From Vibrio ostreae (GTDB lineage: Bacteria; Pseudomonadota; Gammaproteobacteria; Enterobacterales; Vibrionaceae), in assembly GCF_019226825.1 (NCBI RefSeq), contig NZ_CP076643.1:1674001-1738000 (forward strand): 64,000 bases of DNA, read 5' to 3'. Below the pieces are notes generated by a model. It was not told the DNA's origin. It was given only the letters and a program-made list of their open reading frames with translations, and did not search any database. The position numbers were made by a program, and so were the translations under genes. Of this stretch, positions 18,530 through 29,709 are shown in pieces. Each line of letters opens with the position of its first letter. Within the stretch, counting starts at the first letter, position 1.

Positions 18530-18641
18530 ACTTAGTCGATATGCAGTTCACGTCAAAATAATCATCTGATGGATTTGATAATACTGCCATTCAGGTCGAT
18601 ATTTATCATTTGGGCCAAAATTAAGTTGTTGAGGGAAAAAC

Positions 18642-19940
18642 ATGTTTGGGTCAAACAAAATTAAAAGTGCCTATCGCGCATTAGAAAGTGAAAATTGTCA
18701 GTTACACAGCTTTAAAGAGTCCATTAAGGAGCAGGTTCCCTATATCGAATTTACTCCCGATGGGCACATTCTGTTTGCCAACTCACTGTTTCTGAATGTG
18801 GTCGGTTATCGCCTGGAAGATATCCGGGGACAGCATCACAAAACACTCTGTTTTCCGGAAGACACAGAGACCGAAGAATATAAGAAACTGTGGCAAGACC
18901 TGCGAAGTGGTCAGCCGGTGCGCGGACGCTTTATTCGTAAAAACAGTCAGGATCTGGCCATTTGGCTCGCCGCCACCTATTTCCCGGTTAAAGTCGAGGG
19001 CAAGGTTGCCTACATCGCCAAAGTGGCCTCCGACGTGACGCAAGAGCAACAAGAGCTCGAACGTAACCAGGCTCTGATCAAAGCCATGGATAAGTCGTTA
19101 GCCGTAATAGATTTCACTCCGGACGGCACCATACTCAATGCCAATAAAAACTTTTCACTCTGTATGGGGTATGACCGGCAGGAGATCATCGGCCAGCATC
19201 ACCGCATGTTTTGCGATCAGGAATTTCTCACCCAAAACCCCAATTTCTGGAAAGATCTCGGCGCAGGAAAAATCCAGTCAGGCCTGTTTAAACGCGTAGA
19301 TAAATATGGCCGGACTGTGTGGCTGGAAGCCACTTATAACCCGATTTTTAATCATGAGAACAAAGTGGTAAAAATCATCAAACTAGCCAGTAACATTACC
19401 GAGCGGGTTGAACAGGCGATGGTCGTTCGCGATGCTGCGAAAAAATCCAGTCAGATCGCAGAAGAGACTGTCGCCATTGCCCGTCAGGGGCAGGACTCGG
19501 TCGCCTCGATGCTCGCCAACTCAAAACAGATTAATGAAGCGGTCGATATGGTCACTGAACTCATCAACCAGCTCAATAATCAGTCCAAGCTGGTTGAAGC
19601 GATTGTCTCCACCATCAGCGATATTGCCGGACAAACCAACTTACTGGCGCTCAATGCGGCCATCGAAGCCGCCCGGGCAGGCGAGCAGGGACGCGGCTTT
19701 GCCGTCGTCGCCGATGAAGTGCGTAAACTGGCTTCTCGCACCTCACAATCCACCACCGAAATTGCATCAGTGATCGAAACTAACTCAACCATTATCAACC
19801 ACATTGATGACAAGATTAAGGTGGTGCTCAGCAAGGCGTTGCATGGTGAGCAACAGGCAAATAGCGTGTCGGAAGTGATCGAAGAAATCATTGTTGATGC
19901 CGATTTGGTATCTGAGACCGTGAAAAAACTCGCCATTTAG
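18642..19940 (+). CDS. Soluble PAS-PAS methyl-accepting protein (BdlA/Aer-like)
   Basis: This 432-residue protein has two PAS domains, about 25-140 and 145-260, with matching motifs [16 protein letters not shown] and [17 protein letters not shown] chemoreceptor signalling domain follows with the conserved tip [30 protein letters not shown]. There is no membrane segment, so it is cytoplasmic. The architecture and size match BdlA of Pseudomonas, a biofilm-dispersal sensor, and flavin- or haem-binding redox sensors. The signal is not readable from sequence. It is a single-gene unit. Confidence 0.92.
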   Translation: MFGSNKIKSAYRALESENCQLHSFKESIKEQVPYIEFTPDGHILFANSLFLNVVGYRLEDIRGQHHKTLCFPEDTETEEYKKLWQDLRSGQPVRGRFIRKNSQDLAIWLAATYFPVKVEGKVAYIAKVASDVTQEQQELERNQALIKAMDKSLAVIDFTPDGTILNANKNFSLCMGYDRQEIIGQHHRMFCDQEFLTQNPNFWKDLGAGKIQSGLFKRVDKYGRTVWLEATYNPIFNHENKVVKIIKLASNITERVEQAMVVRDAAKKSSQIAEETVAIARQGQDSVASMLANSKQINEAVDMVTELINQLNNQSKLVEAIVSTISDIAGQTNLLALNAAIEAARAGEQGRGFAVVADEVRKLASRTSQSTTEIASVIETNSTIINHIDDKIKVVLSKALHGEQQANSVSEVIEEIIVDADLVSETVKKLAI

Positions 19941-20004
19941 AGAGGACGTTGACTACGTGGCTTTGTCTGTTGCCAAAGTCTGTCAGTCACCTCTGGTGAC
20001 GATA

Positions 20005-20033
20005 AGAACAGGCAGCCTAGCCTGCCTGTTCTT
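20005..20033 (+). terminator. Hairpin after the MCP gene
   Basis: AGAACAGGCAG-CCTAGC-CTGCCTGTTCT is a perfect 11-bp stem. It lacks a T run (TTGC follows), so intrinsic termination is possible but weak. Confidence 0.55.
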
Positions 20034-20196
20034 GCATTCAACGCTGGCACTGACCAGACAACAACTCGCCTCATCTATCTCCATACGAATCGTTGGTTTT
20101 TGCCATGCCTGAGTTACGCTATGATATGGGCCATAGTGATGATAGCGCTTAACGTTATCACCCCGATATCAATGAAATAAATCAAAAGGATTGCGC

Positions 20197-20802
20197 ATGT
20201 CCAACGATGACATCAAACAAGAACGCCATCAGGCACGCCAGCAGAAAGTAAAAGAGAAAGTCGACGCACGAGTTGCAGCGGCTCAGGAAGTCAAAGGCCT
20301 GCTGCTGATCATCACCGGTAACGGTAAAGGTAAATCGACGTCAGGCTTTGGCACCGTCGCGCGTGCGGTTGGACATGATAAAAAATGCGCGGTTGCCCAG
20401 TTTATTAAAGGGACGTGGGACAACGGCGAACGCAACCTGCTGGAAAAACTGGGCGTTGAATTCCAGGTCATGGCCACCGGCTTTACCTGGGAAACCCAGA
20501 ATAAAGAAAGCGATACTGCGGCTGCACAAATCGTGTGGCAGGAATGCAAACGCATGTTGCAGGATGAGTCTCTGGATGTGGTTCTGTTTGACGAGCTGAC
20601 CTACATGGTGAACTACGGCTACATCGAACTGGACGAAGTGGTGGAAGCCCTGCAAAACCGTCCGCACATGCAGTCCGTGATCATCACCGGACGTGGCGCG
20701 CACCGTACTCTGATCGAAATAGCCGATACCGTTTCCGAAGTAAAAAACGTGAAACACGCCTTTGAATCCGGCGTCAAAGCACTGCAAGGCGTAGACTGGT
20801 AA
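20197..20802 (+). CDS. btuR: Corrinoid adenosyltransferase
   Basis: This 201-residue protein has the N-terminal P-loop GNGKGKSTSGFGTVARAVGH, LVLFDELTYM-type Walker B (VVLFDELTYMVNYGYI) and GRGAHRTLIEIAD. These match BtuR/CobO, which makes adenosylcobalamin from cob(I)alamin and ATP. The upstream TTG is not needed: AAGGA six bases before the ATG at 20197 sets the start. No cobalamin riboswitch was seen upstream. Confidence 0.96.
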   Translation: MSNDDIKQERHQARQQKVKEKVDARVAAAQEVKGLLLIITGNGKGKSTSGFGTVARAVGHDKKCAVAQFIKGTWDNGERNLLEKLGVEFQVMATGFTWETQNKESDTAAAQIVWQECKRMLQDESLDVVLFDELTYMVNYGYIELDEVVEALQNRPHMQSVIITGRGAHRTLIEIADTVSEVKNVKHAFESGVKALQGVDW

Positions 20803-20880
20803 TCGCAGGTCACCGTTCAGCTGTGCGGGCACTGGGCACTCGCGCGGCTCAGAGTAAACCGTCGCCCATCTCAATGGGCC

Positions 20881-20944
20881 GGTTCAGAACAAAATTGGTT
20901 CGTTACAAAATCGGTTCATAACAAAATCGGTTCATTACAAAAGA
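20881..20944. repeat. 16-bp tandem repeat, four copies
   Basis: The unit GGTTCnnnACAAAATC starts at 20881, 20897, 20913 and 20929, with small differences between copies. It lies between the btuR stop and the shared terminator. Confidence 0.85.
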
Positions 20945-20971
20945 AAGGGGCTGGAAATTCCGGCCCCTTTG
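20944..20971. terminator. Bidirectional terminator between btuR and asmA
   Basis: AAAGGGGCTGG-AAATT-CCGGCCCCTTT, 11 bp with one wobble pair, between convergent genes. Confidence 0.85.
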
Positions 20972-20995
20972 TTTATCTTCCGCAATGGTCATTGA

Positions 20996-23122
20996 TCAGT
21001 TGAACAGACCTTTCAGTAAGCCATCAACGGCCTTCTTAGTCTTTTCATCTTTGATCTTTTCATCCAGTTTCTCGTTCAGTTTTTCCAGACCGCGATCCAC
21101 TTCTTTCTTGGCTTTTTCCTTCAACACATCGTCGAACACCAAGCGGAACTTAGGATCAGCCCACTGCCCTGAGACATTGATTGGAATGGTCACGTCACGC
21201 AGTTCATCCAGATTCTTACCGCCCTGTCCCTGCAGCGTACCAACAATCGAAGTGCGCACCAGAAAATCGACCGTTTCCTGAATGTAGTTCGCTTTACCTT
21301 CACCGTGAATACGCAGCAACGGTGATTGCATATTGAGGTCATTGGTCGTCACTTCACCCTTGCTCAATTTCAGCGTCGCGGTCATCGCACTGAAGTCGGT
21401 TTTCTGCACCGCTTTGGTTTCGTCAACCGCTTCGCCTTTAAAACGTGCGTAGTTGGTGCGGATCATCTGCGCAATGTTGATGCCATTAACCGCACCGTCA
21501 GCAAAGTTGATCCCGACGGTACCGGCCAGGTTCTGCTTGATACCGGTCGGCGTCAGGCTTTTACCCTGCAGATTCATCTCAATGTTACCGGTGCCTTCCA
21601 GACGATCATTATCGGCGACATCTTTGAGCAGAGGCTGCACTTTCACCCCGCTGACACTGTTTTTGACCGTGTAAGAGGCTGGCGACTGGCGCGCATCAAT
21701 GCGTGCGTTCGCCGCGATACGACCTTCATACAGATTGGCACTGAAGGACTTAAGATCCACGATGCCACGGTTGACGGCAAAACTGGTTTTGACGTTCTGC
21801 ATCTTGGCGTTACTGGCCTTAAATTTATCGATCACGATATCACCGGCAACATCCAGCGTTTTCAGCGCAGACAAATCCGGTTCCGCTTCCGCTTGTTTCG
21901 CAACCGCTGGTTTACTCTCCCCTGAACCCGCCGCTGCATCAGAGTCAGCCGCCTTTTGATTCAGTCCCAGGAACTCATCCAGATCGATATCCGGGCTGTG
22001 CAGGTTAAAACGTACTTTCGCGATGTCGCCCAGAACCACGTTGGCTTTGCCATCGAACTGCAATGCATTGGCGGTCAGTTTTTCCAGCACCAGATTGAGC
22101 GTGCTCTTGGTGACATCAAACGCCACATCCGATTGCATAGTCACTTTCATCGGTGACTGCGGTAACGCTGCACCTTCCAGGTTGGCCGTCATATCGAGTT
22201 GATTCACCGCCACTTTGGAAATGTCTTTATCAACTTCGACCGATGCGCCACCACTGGCATCCAAATCCATATCCGCTGCTTTGCCTTTGACCGCGAAAGT
22301 CAGTTTATTGGCTTTATCAAACTCAAAAGTGTCCAGCGTCACTTTGGCGGAATCAATCTTAGTCGCCGCATCACTGAAGTTGGCGTCCAGATTAATGTTG
22401 CGCAGCGCGTACTGTGTGAAATCTTGTGACAGTTTGATTTCGGCCTGACCACTGGCACCAAACTGTTGCTGGTTCATGCTGCCTTTAGCGGAGAAATCCA
22501 CGCTGGTCCAGGTATCGGCAGCAAATTCTGACACGGCAAGCTGAACATCATACAGCTTGGTCATGGTGCCGGCCTGCTGATCCTGGATTTCCAACAGCGC
22601 GTTGTTGACCGAAACGCCAGCCAGGTTAATGCTCCACGCCTGCTCAGTTGACGCTTGCTCGCTCGGTGTCGCAGATTCGGTATTGGCTTGAGAAGGCGAA
22701 TCGTCCGTCTGTTTTGACGCTGTATCCTGCGCTTTGCTCAGGCTATCGAGGTTGGTGCGACCATCTTTCAGCGTTTCCAGATGAACTTCGGCCCCATCAA
22801 GACGAATATTGCCGATATGCAGTTGTTTATCGAGCAACGGCATAACAGAGACGTCGATGCCGACACTGTCTACTTTGAATAAATTCGGGCTGCTAAAGCC
22901 CTGAGGATTCTTGAGCTCCGTTTTGCCCAGCTCAAAGCCGATAGCCGGGAAAAACTGCCAACCGATGTCACCTTCGATCACCAGATCAAGGCCGGTCTGT
23001 TTTTTGGTTTGCTCAACCAAAAGTGGCTTAAACTGGTTTGGATTGACCAGTGTGACCAGTGCTGCGATCGCCCCTAGCACGACGACAACTAACACCCCTA
23101 CTACCAGGAACAGTTTTTTCAT
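20996..23122 (-). CDS. asmA: AsmA family envelope protein
   Basis: This 708-residue protein has one N-terminal membrane anchor (LFLVVGVLVVVVLGAIAALVTL) followed by NPNQFKPLLVEQTKKQTG and a beta-rich periplasmic domain. The C-terminal AsmA-like region contains FADGAVNGINIAQMIR. AsmA-like proteins are now viewed as envelope bridges for phospholipid transport to the outer membrane, and the E. coli gene was found through OmpF assembly. A Ser/Gln/Thr-rich insertion (about 140-165) is low complexity. It is monocistronic, with udk upstream on the same strand behind a terminator. Confidence 0.92.
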   Translation of the reverse strand: MKKLFLVVGVLVVVVLGAIAALVTLVNPNQFKPLLVEQTKKQTGLDLVIEGDIGWQFFPAIGFELGKTELKNPQGFSSPNLFKVDSVGIDVSVMPLLDKQLHIGNIRLDGAEVHLETLKDGRTNLDSLSKAQDTASKQTDDSPSQANTESATPSEQASTEQAWSINLAGVSVNNALLEIQDQQAGTMTKLYDVQLAVSEFAADTWTSVDFSAKGSMNQQQFGASGQAEIKLSQDFTQYALRNINLDANFSDAATKIDSAKVTLDTFEFDKANKLTFAVKGKAADMDLDASGGASVEVDKDISKVAVNQLDMTANLEGAALPQSPMKVTMQSDVAFDVTKSTLNLVLEKLTANALQFDGKANVVLGDIAKVRFNLHSPDIDLDEFLGLNQKAADSDAAAGSGESKPAVAKQAEAEPDLSALKTLDVAGDIVIDKFKASNAKMQNVKTSFAVNRGIVDLKSFSANLYEGRIAANARIDARQSPASYTVKNSVSGVKVQPLLKDVADNDRLEGTGNIEMNLQGKSLTPTGIKQNLAGTVGINFADGAVNGINIAQMIRTNYARFKGEAVDETKAVQKTDFSAMTATLKLSKGEVTTNDLNMQSPLLRIHGEGKANYIQETVDFLVRTSIVGTLQGQGGKNLDELRDVTIPINVSGQWADPKFRLVFDDVLKEKAKKEVDRGLEKLNEKLDEKIKDEKTKKAVDGLLKGLFN

Positions 23123-23179
23123 CTGTTTGTTTCCTTGTATGACGGATAAATGTGGTAAAACAAGTAAACTCGTATTACG

Positions 23180-23209
23180 GATAAAGAAAGTGGCACTTAA
23201 AGTGCCACT
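23180..23209 (-). terminator. Terminator of udk
   Basis: AGTGGCACT-TTA-AGTGCCACT on the minus strand followed by TTCTTTAT, 46 bases after the udk stop. Confidence 0.85.
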
Positions 23210-23255
23210 AAACTTATCAGAAATAAAGAACGCTATTGCTAAGCATCGGTTAAAT

Positions 23256-23897
23256 TTACGATTTTAGCAACTTTGCGATGTGCGCTTTCAGTACATCGAT
23301 AGCAATGCGGTTTTTACCGCCACGAGGCACGATGATGTCGGCGTACTGCTTGGACGGTTCAATAAACTGCATGAACATAGGACGCACTGTCTTCTGGTAC
23401 TGAGAAAGCACGGAGTCCATGGTACGGCCACGCTCTTCAACGTCACGTTTAACCCGGCGCAGCAGACAGATATCCAGCGGCGTATCCATAAAGATGCTGG
23501 CGTGCATCAGATCACGCAGACGAGGATCCGTCAGCAGCAGGATACCTTCCAAAATGATCACCTTCTTTGGCGTCAGCGGAGTCGTTTTTGCCGTGCGGGT
23601 ATGTTCTGTGTAGCTGTATTCTGGTACTTCAACCGCTTCACCACGGGTCAGTTGCTGCAAATGCTCACACAGCAGATCATGATCCAGCGCATTCGGATGG
23701 TCGTAGTTGGTTTTGACACGCTCTTCCATGCTCAGATGGCTTTGGTCTTTATAATAGCAATCTTCCGTGATCACACCGATTTGATGGTCGCCTACTTTCG
23801 CACTCAGCTCGTTATAAATCGTTCTGGCGATCAGACTTTTTCCAGAAGCAGAGGCGCCCGCGATACCGACGATGACGCATTGATTATTATCAGACAT
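23256..23897 (-). CDS. udk: Uridine/cytidine kinase
   Basis: This 213-residue protein has the P-loop [36 protein letters not shown] and [11 protein letters not shown]. It phosphorylates uridine and cytidine (pyrimidine salvage, cytoplasm). The length is normal. It lies 175 bases downstream of mrp on the same strand; the gap is AT-rich and shows no further gene. Confidence 0.97.
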   Translation of the reverse strand: MSDNNQCVIVGIAGASASGKSLIARTIYNELSAKVGDHQIGVITEDCYYKDQSHLSMEERVKTNYDHPNALDHDLLCEHLQQLTRGEAVEVPEYSYTEHTRTAKTTPLTPKKVIILEGILLLTDPRLRDLMHASIFMDTPLDICLLRRVKRDVEERGRTMDSVLSQYQKTVRPMFMQFIEPSKQYADIIVPRGGKNRIAIDVLKAHIAKLLKS

Positions 23898-24072
23898 GGT
23901 TGTGCACTCGATACAAATAGAAGAGGAAACTTGGGTAAACCGCCTGATTATAGGGAGTTCACAGGGTAGATACCAGTTTGTATTGGAGCAAAATGTCAGT
24001 AATTTTCAGGATTGAACAATATTAGTGCAGAGCAAACGATTACATTCGCTCTGCAAAATAATGTGATCTACA

Positions 24073-25149
24073 TCAATCGACTACCGTGAAGCTGATCGGG
24101 TCCGGTTTGGCGCTGCCGTGCCAATACAAACTGGCGCAAATTCGCTCAGCCAAATCGAGATAAATCGCGCTATGTTCACTGTCCGGACGCGCGACGACGG
24201 TCGGTTTACCGGCATCGATATCTTCACGTACGTGCAAATGCAATGGCACCTGCGCCAAGAGTGACAAGCCGTACTCACTGGCCAGCGTCTGCGCGCCGCC
24301 GACACCGAAAATATGCTCTTTACCACCACAGTGACTGCAGATGTGGTAACTCATGTTCTCGACCAGGCCGACCACAGGTACTTCGACTTTGTCGAACATC
24401 GCTGCCCCTTTACGCGCATCCGCCAAAGCGAGATCTTGAGGGGTGGTGACGATCACCGCGCCGGTTACCGGGATCTGCTGCGCGAGAGTCAATTGGATAT
24501 CACCGGTACCCGGCGGCATGTCGATGACCAGATAATCCAGATCCGGCCATTCGGTCTCATTTAGCAGCTGCGCCAGTGCTTTGGAGGCCATCGGTCCGCG
24601 CCAGATAGTAGCGTCAGACTGATCCACCAGATAGCCAATCGACTGGGTTGCGATCCCATGCGCCATGACCGGTTGCATCCACTTGTTATCGCGCACTTGG
24701 GGCTTAGCATTCAGCTGGGCAAACATCATCGGCACCGAAGGGCCGTAAATATCCGCATCCAGCAGACCAACTTTCGCGCCGCAAGCCGCAATAGCCAGCG
24801 CCAGGTTCGCCGCCGTGGTCGACTTACCGACTCCGCCTTTGGCCGAGGTCACTGCAATCACGTTTTTAACCCCTTTGATCGGGTTCGCGACTTTAGTCTG
24901 CATCGCTTTCGGCTTAACCACCACATCGTACGCAAACCCGGCCACCTGGCCTGAAGCTTGCTGCTCAGCAATCCATGCTTTGAGCTCTTGCACCACGGAA
25001 TGCGCCGCAAACGGCAGTTCAATCTTAAACTGACCCGACGCTGCAACGGTCACCAGACCCGGCGCAGCGGCCCAGTCCGGCGTTAAATTCGGATGTTGAA
25101 ACTGAGATAACCAGGCACAAAAGTCCTGTTTGGACGTAAACGTAAGCAT
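24073..25149 (-). CDS. mrp: Mrp/ApbC iron-sulfur carrier ATPase
   Basis: This 358-residue protein has the deviant Walker A AVTSAKGGVGKSTTAANLALA near residue 100 and Walker B VIDMPPGTGD. The C-x-x-C of ICSHCGG binds the bridging Fe-S cluster. An N-terminal FSCA-like domain precedes these. Mrp/ApbC transfers Fe-S clusters to apoproteins. The open frame starts 21 bases earlier, but AAGGAGG before the ATG at 25149 fixes the start. It is divergent from metG, an arrangement common in gammaproteobacteria. Confidence 0.96.
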   Translation of the reverse strand: MLTFTSKQDFCAWLSQFQHPNLTPDWAAAPGLVTVAASGQFKIELPFAAHSVVQELKAWIAEQQASGQVAGFAYDVVVKPKAMQTKVANPIKGVKNVIAVTSAKGGVGKSTTAANLALAIAACGAKVGLLDADIYGPSVPMMFAQLNAKPQVRDNKWMQPVMAHGIATQSIGYLVDQSDATIWRGPMASKALAQLLNETEWPDLDYLVIDMPPGTGDIQLTLAQQIPVTGAVIVTTPQDLALADARKGAAMFDKVEVPVVGLVENMSYHICSHCGGKEHIFGVGGAQTLASEYGLSLLAQVPLHLHVREDIDAGKPTVVARPDSEHSAIYLDLAERICASLYWHGSAKPDPISFTVVD

Positions 25150-25455
25150 AAGCCCTCCTTTTCGCATCATGCTATCACTCTCCCGCCTTAAGCAGAACCC
25201 ACAAACAGTCAGGGCATTGGCTTGATCACCAAAAGAGCATCAGCCTTTGTATATCAAAGGTTTCTTTTTATCCCAAACTCAATAAACGCTCAGCTCCAGC
25301 CCCGACCCGACACTGACAACCTGCGACGTCCGCACGGTAATACTGAGCACAACCTTTGCCCGCCTCGGCACCATTCATACCTTGGCGTACAGGGCGTCAT
25401 CAGGTAATATTGTCCATCACATTAAATACCTATCAAACAAAGCGAATAATTAAGT

Positions 25456-27522
25456 ATGGCAACTGAACCAAGAAACTTTCCTGCCAGGAAAATGCTGGTA
25501 ACTTGTGCCCTTCCGTACGCTAACGGTTCGATCCACTTAGGTCATATGCTTGAGCATATCCAAGCGGATATTTGGGTTCGTTACCAACGCCTGCGTGGCA
25601 ACATTGTAAACTTCATCTGTGCTGACGATGCTCACGGCACGCCGATCATGCTTAAAGCGCAACAGATGGGTATGACTCCGGAAGAGATGATTGCCGCGGT
25701 CAGTGAAGAGCATCAGAAAGATTTCGCTGGTTTTGACATCAGCTTTGATAACTACCACAGCACACACAGTGAAGAGAACCGTGAACTGGCTTCTCATATC
25801 TACCTGGAGCTGAAAAAGAACGGTTTTATTTCCAGCCGTACCATCTCTCAATTGTTTGACCCTGAAAAAGAGATGTTCCTGCCGGACCGTTTCGTTAAGG
25901 GCACCTGTCCGAAATGTAAATCAGAAGACCAGTACGGCGATAACTGTGACGCCTGTGGCGAGACTTACAGCCCGACAGAGCTGATCAACCCGCGTTCTGC
26001 CGTCTCTGGCGCCACGCCGGTCATGAAAGATTCTGAGCACTTTTTCTTCGACCTGCCTCAGTTCGAGAGCATGCTGAAAGAGTGGACTCGTTCTGGCTCA
26101 CTGCAGTCAGAAACCGCCAACAAGATGCAGGAGTGGTTTGAGTCAGGTCTGCAACAGTGGGATATCTCCCGCGATGCACCTTACTTTGGCTTCGAAATTC
26201 CTGGCGAGAAGAACAAGTTCTTCTACGTATGGCTGGATGCTCCGATTGGCTACATGGGCTCGTTTAAGAACCTGTGTAATAAACGTGATGACCTGGATTT
26301 CGATGAATACTGGAATAAAGACAGCCAGACTGAGCTGTACCACTTCATCGGGAAAGACATTGTTTACTTCCACAGCCTGTTCTGGCCGGCCATGCTGGAC
26401 GGCAGCGGCTACCGTAAGCCAAACAACGTCTTTGTGCACGGTTACGTGACCGTGAACGGCGCGAAAATGTCGAAATCAAAAGGCACGTTCGTTAAAGCCA
26501 GCACTTACCTGAAGCATCTGGATCCAGAATGCCTGCGTTACTACTACGCCGCTAAGCTCAACAGCCGTATCGATGACCTCGACCTGAATCTGGAAGACTT
26601 CACCCAGCGTGTCAACGCTGATGTCGTCAACAAGATCGTGAACCTGGCATCACGTAACGCAGGTTTCATCACCAAGCGTTTTGACGGCAAACTGTCGGCT
26701 GAGTTTGCAGAACCTGAGCTGTACAACGAATTCGTTGCGGCTGCGGATCGCATCGCAGAGCTGTACGAAGCGCGCGAATTTGGTCGTGCGATTCGTGAAA
26801 TCACGGCCTTAGCGGATAAAGCCAACCAGTATGTGGATGAAAAAGCGCCTTGGGTTGTCGCCAAGCAAGAAGGTCAGGATCAGGCACTGCAGGACATCTG
26901 TACTGTCGGTATCAACCTGTTCCGCGTGTTGTTGACTTACCTCAAGCCAGTGATGCCTAGCCTGGCCGCTCGTTCTGAAGCCTTCCTCAATCAGGAACTG
27001 ACCTGGGATGGCGTTGCACAGCCGCTGACCAATCACGATATCAGTGCTTTTAAAGCTCTGTTTAATCGTATTGATCCAAAGCACATCGAAGCCATGATTG
27101 AAACGTCGAAAGAAGAAGCTGCAGCCGAGAAAGCCGCCGCAGAAGCCAATGCGCCAAAATCTGAGCAAACCGAGCTGAGCAAAGACCCGATTGCTGATGA
27201 AATCGAATTTGATGATTTCGCCAAAGTGGATCTGCGTATTGCGAAAATCGTGTCATGCGAATCGGTGCCAAAAGCGGATAAACTGCTGAAGTTCCAACTC
27301 GATATCGGCGGCGAAATGCGTCAGGTATTCTCGGGTATCAAAGCCGCTTACAACCCGGAAGATCTGGTCGGTAAATACACTGTTGTCGTTGCCAACCTGA
27401 AACCTCGTAAGATGAAATTCGGTATGTCAGAGGGCATGATTCTGGCCGCTGGCCCTGGTGGCAGCGAACTGTGGATCCTGGAGCCGCATGAAGGTGCTCA
27501 ACCTGGCATGCGCGTAATGTAA
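25456..27522 (+). CDS. metG: Methionyl-tRNA synthetase
   Basis: This 688-residue class I synthetase has the HIGH-type motif IHLGHMLEH and the zinc knuckle CPKC...[13 protein letters not shown] lies near residue 335. The C-terminal tRNA-binding EMAP-like domain ([15 protein letters not shown]) makes it the long dimeric form. It charges tRNA-Met. The ribosome site is weak, which is usual for this gene. Confidence 0.98.
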   Translation: MATEPRNFPARKMLVTCALPYANGSIHLGHMLEHIQADIWVRYQRLRGNIVNFICADDAHGTPIMLKAQQMGMTPEEMIAAVSEEHQKDFAGFDISFDNYHSTHSEENRELASHIYLELKKNGFISSRTISQLFDPEKEMFLPDRFVKGTCPKCKSEDQYGDNCDACGETYSPTELINPRSAVSGATPVMKDSEHFFFDLPQFESMLKEWTRSGSLQSETANKMQEWFESGLQQWDISRDAPYFGFEIPGEKNKFFYVWLDAPIGYMGSFKNLCNKRDDLDFDEYWNKDSQTELYHFIGKDIVYFHSLFWPAMLDGSGYRKPNNVFVHGYVTVNGAKMSKSKGTFVKASTYLKHLDPECLRYYYAAKLNSRIDDLDLNLEDFTQRVNADVVNKIVNLASRNAGFITKRFDGKLSAEFAEPELYNEFVAAADRIAELYEAREFGRAIREITALADKANQYVDEKAPWVVAKQEGQDQALQDICTVGINLFRVLLTYLKPVMPSLAARSEAFLNQELTWDGVAQPLTNHDISAFKALFNRIDPKHIEAMIETSKEEAAAEKAAAEANAPKSEQTELSKDPIADEIEFDDFAKVDLRIAKIVSCESVPKADKLLKFQLDIGGEMRQVFSGIKAAYNPEDLVGKYTVVVANLKPRKMKFGMSEGMILAAGPGGSELWILEPHEGAQPGMRVM

Positions 27523-27551
27523 CCAGCTGTTCTGTAAGAACATTTAATTGA

Positions 27552-27588
27552 AGAACTCCCACTCTCTGTTGAGGTGGGAGTTTTTTTT
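27552..27588 (+). terminator. Terminator of metG
   Basis: AACTCCCAC pairs with GTGGGAGTT and is followed by TTTTTT. Confidence 0.92.
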
Positions 27589-27739
27589 ATTGAACCCGCT
27601 CACATTTTTAGTTCATCGTGCACACATTTAGTGCAAAATAAAGTTTAAAAACTTGTTAATTCGTTGATTTTAAAGAAATAAAAAATTGGCATCAACCCTG
27701 CACTGGTTTAGGTACAGAAACAGTAACAAGGAGTTGGTT

Positions 27740-28546
27740 ATGTTTGTCTTAATATCAATGCTGATTTCTATCGGGATTTTAGGCCTGATGTTTTTCTTTG
27801 CCAAACAAAGAGAGTCAACCCTACAACGTAAATACGAGCTGCTGGTTGATCTGCGCCAGGTGCTCTACCTCTGCCGCCAACATCGCAGTGCGACTCATCA
27901 TGCGCTAATGTTTGGTGAGCACCGAGAGACCGAACTGAATCATCTGCATGATCTAATCCATGAGAAATCTAACCATCTTATTGCTATCGCACACTTCGAC
28001 AACAAACCTATGTACCGCATTTTACAGTTGAAGTTGAAAACGCTGATGAAAGAGTGGTCCGATCGCAACATAGCCCGCAACCAGATGGTACATGGTAAAG
28101 CGATTCGTCACTGTATGTTCCTGATGGATGAGGTGATGCTAGCCTGGCTGGTTGAATCCAACCGCGAAGATCTGAGTGACGAATACCACATGAACTGGCA
28201 GCAAGTGATTGATACCATGGAAGCACTGACTCAGCTGCGCATCTCTATCGAGGATATGCATAGCACCGAGGGGCGTGCCCGCATGCAGCATTACTGCGAT
28301 GTGGTACGACGTAAACTCAATCAGCTGGCGCTGATTAGTCCACTCTCTATCGCCGCACCTGCGTGTTCAAAAGCGATGCACACCCTGTCCGAACTGCATG
28401 ACAATCCATCCTATGAAATTGATGCAGAACGTCTCTATCAGCTGACCTCCGACGTGTCACTCAGCATCGCGCATGTGTATGACCATATGCTGGCCGAGCT
28501 GACCGAGAGCCTGTACATACCGCTTCCCAAGCTGGTGATTGCATAG
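27740..28546 (+). CDS. Membrane-anchored helical protein, unrecognised
   Basis: This 268-residue protein starts at the ATG with AAGGAG seven bases upstream; an earlier in-frame start lacks a site. One N-terminal membrane segment (FVLISMLISIGILGLMFFFA) is followed by an all-helical region with YELLVDLRQVLYLCRQHRSATHHAL. The beginning resembles the helical NIT sensor domain in style (an R-S-A-T-H-H motif after a helix), but no output domain follows. I do not recognise a family with confidence. It is monocistronic, between metG and udp. Confidence 0.75.
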   Translation: MFVLISMLISIGILGLMFFFAKQRESTLQRKYELLVDLRQVLYLCRQHRSATHHALMFGEHRETELNHLHDLIHEKSNHLIAIAHFDNKPMYRILQLKLKTLMKEWSDRNIARNQMVHGKAIRHCMFLMDEVMLAWLVESNREDLSDEYHMNWQQVIDTMEALTQLRISIEDMHSTEGRARMQHYCDVVRRKLNQLALISPLSIAAPACSKAMHTLSELHDNPSYEIDAERLYQLTSDVSLSIAHVYDHMLAELTESLYIPLPKLVIA

Positions 28547-28620
28547 TCTGTTGATTAATAAAGTAAAACAGATGGTAGAGTCAGCAAAGATAATAACCAC
28601 TAACACGTTCATTTGGCATA

Positions 28621-28648
28621 AAAAAAGCGCCCTTGCAGGCGCTTTTCC
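28621..28648. terminator. Bidirectional terminator between 27740 gene and udp
   Basis: AAAAGCGCC-CTTGCA-GGCGCTTTT, 9 bp, T-rich on both sides. Confidence 0.88.
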
Positions 28649-28669
28649 TTTTCATCGTATCGGTCACAA

Positions 28670-29431
28670 TCAGCTCAGCATCTTGCGCGCCGCTTCGACC
28701 ACAACTTTGATCGAACGAGCTTCTGTCTCTTTCAGCGTCGCATGATCAGGAATCTCTTGTTGAGTACGGTTGATAATAACCCCGGCCACACAACCGGCTT
28801 TGAGGCCTGAGCTGGCACACATGGTCAGCAGAGTCGCTGATTCCATCTCAAAGTTAAGCACCCCCATCTCCTGCCACTCTTTCATCGAGCCCTGGAAACG
28901 GCGAACAACGCGACCGGTAAAGGTATCGTAACGCTCCTGACCCGGGTAGAAGGTATCGCTCGATGCAGTCACGCCCATATGCACTGTAGCGCCACTCTCT
29001 TCAGCCGCCTGTTTCATCGCCGTCGCGACAGCAAAGTCCGGGACTGCCGGAAATTCCATCGGCGCGAAATGCAGGCTGGCACCATCCAGGCGCACTGAAC
29101 CTGTGGTCACGATCATATCACCGACATTAACATGGGGTTGAATCGCCCCTGTGGTACCGACACGCAGGAAAGAACGCACGCCAAGCTGCGCTAACTCTTC
29201 AACCGCAATCGAGGTCGAAGGACCACCGATACCAGTAGAACAAACCACAACCGGCTGGCCATCAAGCTCTGCACGATACAGGGTGTATTCACGTTGGCTG
29301 GCGAGAAACACAGGGTTTTCCATCAGGTCTGCAATTTTTTGTACACGGGCAGGATCACCAGGGATGATCGCCAGAGTTGCACCATTCAGATCTTCTTGAG
29401 TAACACCAAGGTGGAACACAGCTTGAGACAT
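28670..29431 (-). CDS. udp: Uridine phosphorylase
   Basis: This 253-residue protein has NP-1 family motifs: [40 protein letters not shown] and [10 protein letters not shown] (the ribose and base contacts). It splits uridine to uracil and ribose-1-phosphate. The upstream 278 bases hold its promoter region; no gene or certain CRP site was resolved there. Confidence 0.97.
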   Translation of the reverse strand: MSQAVFHLGVTQEDLNGATLAIIPGDPARVQKIADLMENPVFLASQREYTLYRAELDGQPVVVCSTGIGGPSTSIAVEELAQLGVRSFLRVGTTGAIQPHVNVGDMIVTTGSVRLDGASLHFAPMEFPAVPDFAVATAMKQAAEESGATVHMGVTASSDTFYPGQERYDTFTGRVVRRFQGSMKEWQEMGVLNFEMESATLLTMCASSGLKAGCVAGVIINRTQQEIPDHATLKETEARSIKVVVEAARKMLS

Positions 29432-29709
29432 AAGTTTCTCCTAGATTGTGGCTTATTCAGCGCATAGGTATAGTTGGGTACAGAGCCACTTTAGCCGACT
29501 CACTGGCGACAATGAGTGACTAAAGTCACAATACAATGAATACGAACAACTTCATTTTCACAATAAAGAGATAGAGATCACGTTTAACCGTAATTTAGGT
29601 ACAAATAAGCACCAGTTCAGAACAATCACACCAGCCACCGACTTTCTGTCCCGCCAAGTATAGACCATTGCCAGACCACCTTTGGCACGGCCAGAAACCC
29701 GCGGATGAC

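Noticed and set aside
20060..20196. Cobalamin riboswitch before btuR
   Set aside because: The leader is short and lacks the conserved B12-box sequence.
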